This document shows, in pieces, positions 5,126 to 7,736 of a stretch of DNA of 7,736 nucleotides. Made by a program: the position numbers and the translations under genes. The notes beneath the pieces were generated by a model that searched no databases, had not been told where the DNA came from, and worked only from the letters and a program-made list of their open reading frames with translations. Source of the stretch: Propionibacteriaceae bacterium. GTDB lineage: Bacteria; Actinomycetota; Actinomycetes; Propionibacteriales; Propionibacteriaceae. Positions within the stretch are counted from its first letter, which is position 1, and every line of letters starts with the position of its first letter. The stretch is from the NCBI GenBank assembly GCA_031262845.1, contig JAISGZ010000055.1, positions 1 through 7,736 on the forward strand, in the 5' to 3' direction.

Positions 5126-6628
5126 TCAGACCGGCTCGACCTGGACGGTGTGCGACCGCCCGCCGAGACTGACTTGGTATTTGACCGGACCGGTGATCCC
5201 CGGGGTCCCGGCGGCTTGGCCTTCTTGGGCCGCCGCCAACTGAGCCTCGGTCATGGCCACGGACTTCGGGCCTTCGTCGCGGGTAGCGAAGAAACCGGGG
5301 GCGACTTGGGGGAACATAGCGTAAGTCAAGACGTCTTCATCGGAACCATCGGCGCCCGGCAGTTGATTCGCCTCGACCTTCAAGTGATCCCACTCGGGCT
5401 TCATCAAATCGGCCGGCCGGACCGTAATCGGCTCTTTGTGGACCAATTCTTGGGCGATCGCAATGACCTCGGGGTTACGCGGCCCGATCGTCTCGCCGTA
5501 ATAGCCCAACATGAGATCGGCGAACTCGGCGCTCATCCGCTTGTACGGACCCATTAAGACGTTGAAGACGGCCTGCGTACCGACGATTTGGCTGGTCGGC
5601 GTCACCAACGGCGGATAACCGGCGTCGGCTTTGACCCGCGGAATCTCGGCCATGACGTCGGCCAGCTTGTCGCCGGCGCCTTGGGCTTTGAGCTGCGATT
5701 CTAGGTTGGTCAACATCCCGCCGGGAATCTGGCTCGTCAGAATCGTCGAATCCACCAAGACCGACGACTCGAAAGCGGCGTAACGCGGCCGCACCTGAGC
5801 GAAGTGATCCCGGATTTTCAGCAGCCGGTCCATCTTCAAGTCGGTCGTATAGGCCGTCCCTTCGAGGGCCGCCACCAACGACTCGGTCGGATTGTGGCCG
5901 GGGCCGAGCGACATCGACGAGATCGACGTATCAACCGAATCGGCGCCGGCCTCAATCGCCTTCATCAAGGAGATGAAGGTCACACCCGAGGTGGCGTGGC
6001 AGTGAACGGCGACGTGGATATCACCCCAGCGGTCTTTGATGCCCTTGACGATGTCATAAGCCGGCTGCGGTTGGAGCAGGGCGGCCATATCTTTCAGGCA
6101 GATCGACTCGGCGCCCATGTCGATCAGCTGGCCAGCCAGTTTGACGTAGCCCTCGACCGTATGAAGTGGTGAAATCGTGTAGCAAATCGTGCCCTGGGCG
6201 TGTTTCCCGACCTTCTTGACCGCCGCCATCGACCGGGCCATATTGCGCGGATCGTTGAGGGCGTCGAACACCCGGAAAACATCCATCCCGTTCTCGGCCG
6301 ACTTCTCGACAAACTTGTCGACCACCATGTCGTCGTAGTGGCGATAACCCAGCAGGTTCTGGCCACGTAGCAACATCTGCAAACGCGAGTTGGGCATCAA
6401 CTCGCGGAACGTACGCAGGCGCGCCCAGGGATCCTCATTGAGGAAGCGGATACACGCGTCATAAGTGGCTCCGCCCCAACATTCAACGGACCAATAGCCA
6501 GCTTGATCGATATCCTCACAGGCGCCGACCATATCTTCGAGCGCCATGCGAGTCGCTAAAAGGCTTTGGTGGCCGTCCCGTAGGACAAGTTCGGTGACAC
6601 CAATTGTGCGAGGACTCATAGGGGTCAT
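5126..6628 (-). CDS. Methylmalonyl-CoA carboxyltransferase 5S subunit (pyruvate carboxyltransferase)
   Basis: 500 residues. This subunit transfers the carboxyl group from biotin to pyruvate, forming oxaloacetate. The N-terminal TIM-barrel (about residues 10-300) begins with TELVLRDGHQSLLATRM. Likely metal ligands are Asp18, His209 and His211 (VHCHATSG), with Lys179 (CLKDMAAL) as the lysine that is carbamylated in this family. Other family blocks are WGGATYDACIRFLNEDPW (51-68), LLRGQNLLGYRHY (86-98), NGMDVFRVFDA (113-123) and MSLGPGHNPTE (239-249). The C-terminal conserved carboxylase domain includes PYKRMSAEFADLMLGYYG (361-378), and the last 20 residues resemble the family's closing strand segment. 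ATG 6626-6628 is chosen because AGGAAGG lies seven bases upstream; Met4 is the alternative. The sequence follows the Propionibacterium 5S subunit more closely than oxaloacetate decarboxylase alpha: it has no fused biotin domain, the biotin being on the separate 1.3S protein. Confidence 0.93.
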   Translation of the reverse strand: MTPMSPRTIGVTELVLRDGHQSLLATRMALEDMVGACEDIDQAGYWSVECWGGATYDACIRFLNEDPWARLRTFRELMPNSRLQMLLRGQNLLGYRHYDDMVVDKFVEKSAENGMDVFRVFDALNDPRNMARSMAAVKKVGKHAQGTICYTISPLHTVEGYVKLAGQLIDMGAESICLKDMAALLQPQPAYDIVKGIKDRWGDIHVAVHCHATSGVTFISLMKAIEAGADSVDTSISSMSLGPGHNPTESLVAALEGTAYTTDLKMDRLLKIRDHFAQVRPRYAAFESSVLVDSTILTSQIPGGMLTNLESQLKAQGAGDKLADVMAEIPRVKADAGYPPLVTPTSQIVGTQAVFNVLMGPYKRMSAEFADLMLGYYGETIGPRNPEVIAIAQELVHKEPITVRPADLMKPEWDHLKVEANQLPGADGSDEDVLTYAMFPQVAPGFFATRDEGPKSVAMTEAQLAAAQEGQAAGTPGITGPVKYQVSLGGRSHTVQVEPV

Positions 6629-6855
6629 CTAAGCACCTTCCTCTGACAGCCCCTAACCACGCCCCCGGTTCGGACATCATCAGTCCATGGGCTCTGTGCC
6701 CTGTCGCTTCTAAACCTTCGTATTCGCGGCACCCGGTGGGGTCCCCAGCGGCGTTGTTGTCGTCGCCAATAGGTCCACTATTGGCTCCTCCTCCGCCTTG
6801 CTGGCCACCCCACCGGCCACCACGAATTAAACGAAGTTTTAGACGCGGCAGGGCA
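6629..6855. other. Intergenic region between clpX and the transcarboxylase operon
   Basis: 227 bases with no gene I can call firmly. It should carry the clpX terminator and the transcarboxylase promoter, but I find neither a stem with a T-run nor a convincing -35/-10 pair. It holds a perfect inverted repeat (6765-6785) and, on the minus strand, a GTG-started frame of 22 codons plus stop (6710-6778) behind GGAGGAGGAG; the longer in-frame version begins at GTG 6821-6823. Just after the clpX stop is the only AT-rich patch (6822-6841). Confidence 0.5.
6765..6785. repeat. Perfect 8-bp inverted repeat between clpX and the 5S gene
   Basis: GCCAATAG and CTATTGGC are exact reverse complements with a five-base loop. 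No T-run follows in the minus-strand direction, so it is a poor intrinsic terminator. It could be an operator or an RNA hairpin; on the minus strand it directly follows a GGAGGAGGA purine run. Confidence 0.6.
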
Positions 6856-7736
6856 CTAGGCGGCCTTACGCTCGGGCACCGCCGCCAACTGGCTGCGGGC
6901 CATCATCGCCACCGGAGCGCCGAAACGGATCGTGTCGCCATCAACCACGATGCGGTCGATATCGGGCTGGCTCGGGACCTCGAACATGACGTCGAGCAAG
7001 GCCTCCTCGACAATCGCCCGCAAACCCCGGGCGCCGGTCCCCCGGGCCAAGGCCAGATCGGCAATCGCCCCGACCGCGTCATCGGTGAATTCCAAATTGA
7101 CATCGTCGAGGCTGAATAAGCGGTGGAACTGTTTGAGCAGTGCGTTGCGGGGCTCGATCAAAACCTTGACCAAGGCCGCCCGGTCGAGCGCCGTGACCGA
7201 GGAGATCATCGGCAAGCGGCCGATGAACTCGGGGATCATGCCGAATTTGTGCAGGTCCTCGGGCCGGACCTCGGCGAATGGGTCGAGTGGCTTTTCGACC
7301 CGGGAATGGTCGGCCACGAAACCCAGCGGCTGCTGCCCCAAGCGGTTGTTAATGATGTCTTCCAAGCCGGCGAAAGCGCCACCCAAGACGAACAAGATAT
7401 TGCTCGTATCGATCTGGATGTAGTCCTGATGAGGATGTTTCCGGCCACCCTGGGGCGGCACCGAAGCCGTTGTCCCCTCGAGGATTTTCAGCAACGCCTG
7501 CTGGACGCCCTCACCGGAGACATCGCGCGTAATCGACGGGTTCTCGGCTTTTCGGGCCACCTTGTCGATTTCGTCGATATAAACAATCCCGGTCTCGGCC
7601 TTCTTGACGTCGAAATCGGCCGCCTGAATCAGCTTGAGCAAGATGTTCTCGACGTCTTCGCCGACATAACCGGCTTCGGTCAGAGCCGTCGCATCGGCCA
7701 TCGCGAACGGCACGTCGAGCATCCGGGCCAGCGTCT
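6856..7736 (-). CDS. clpX: ATP-dependent Clp protease ATP-binding subunit ClpX (N-terminus outside window)
   Basis: The last 292 or so residues of ClpX, an AAA+ hexameric unfoldase that feeds tagged proteins to ClpP in the cytoplasm. Reading from the window edge: TLAR, then the LDVPFAMADATALTEAGYVG block with the pore-1 GYVG loop, Walker B with VYIDEIDK, ITRDVSGEGVQQALLKILEG, the GGRKHPHQ pore loop, a PLGF tripeptide at the ClpP-binding IGF-loop position (LGF rather than IGF), KFGMIPEFIGRLP, and sensor 2 in GTGARGLRAI. The zinc-binding N-domain and Walker A would lie beyond base 7736. The C-terminal tail ends in ERKAA. No frameshift or missing motif is seen in the visible part. The gene closest downstream is the transcarboxylase 5S gene after 227 bases, so they are probably separate transcription units. 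Confidence 0.96.
   Translation of the reverse strand, partial: TLARMLDVPFAMADATALTEAGYVGEDVENILLKLIQAADFDVKKAETGIVYIDEIDKVARKAENPSITRDVSGEGVQQALLKILEGTTASVPPQGGRKHPHQDYIQIDTSNILFVLGGAFAGLEDIINNRLGQQPLGFVADHSRVEKPLDPFAEVRPEDLHKFGMIPEFIGRLPMISSVTALDRAALVKVLIEPRNALLKQFHRLFSLDDVNLEFTDDAVGAIADLALARGTGARGLRAIVEEALLDVMFEVPSQPDIDRIVVDGDTIRFGAPVAMMARSQLAAVPERKAA

Noticed and set aside
3556..6628. Na+-translocating methylmalonyl-CoA or oxaloacetate decarboxylase
   Set aside because: No membrane beta subunit is encoded here, and the combination of 5S, 12S and separate 1.3S proteins fits transcarboxylase.
6765..6785. Intrinsic terminator of clpX, or a CIRCE/HrcA site
   Set aside because: No T-run follows the stem, and the arms do not match the TTAGCACTC/GAGTGCTAA arms of CIRCE.

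Overview
This window looks like chromosomal DNA from a high-GC Gram-positive bacterium, most likely an actinobacterium of the propionic-acid-producing type. The evidence is a complete methylmalonyl-CoA:pyruvate carboxyltransferase (transcarboxylase) gene set that closely follows the Propionibacterium 5S, 12S and 1.3S subunits, an actinobacterial-looking ClpX, GC-rich codons, GTG starts and strong Shine-Dalgarno sites. All recognisable genes lie on the minus strand, so the window is read from its right end to its left end. No RNA gene, CRISPR array, insertion sequence or integrase was seen.

Right part (about 6856-7736): the C-terminal two thirds of clpX, the unfoldase of the ClpXP protease, cut by the window edge. 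A 227-base gap follows. It holds a perfect 8-bp inverted repeat and a possible very short reading frame with its own ribosome binding site.

Middle (2916-6628): a tight four-gene operon in the order 5S carboxyltransferase, 12S carboxyltransferase, a small 80-residue protein and the 1.3S biotin carrier, with gaps of 10-12 bases. Together they would move CO2 from methylmalonyl-CoA to pyruvate through biotin, giving propionyl-CoA and oxaloacetate, the key step of the Wood-Werkman propionate cycle. A candidate terminator lies just after the last gene.

Intergenic 2396-2915: an AT-richer stretch without a supported gene. It contains three direct 19-bp repeats ending in a perfect 8-bp palindrome, a fourth degenerate copy, and a separate bulged hairpin. 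It probably carries control elements for the next operon.

Left part (1-2380): a second operon of three coupled genes: a von Willebrand A (vWA) domain protein with a complete MIDAS motif, a PP2C-type phosphatase with a long basic N-terminal extension, and a serine/threonine-kinase-like protein that runs off the left edge. The kinase reads open for 188 codons to base 1. This vWA-phosphatase-kinase set matches the 'TerY-P triad' (E. coli yegL-yegK-yegI type), a poorly understood phosphorylation module tied by comparative genomics to Ter-linked stress responses. It is the most interesting system in the window.
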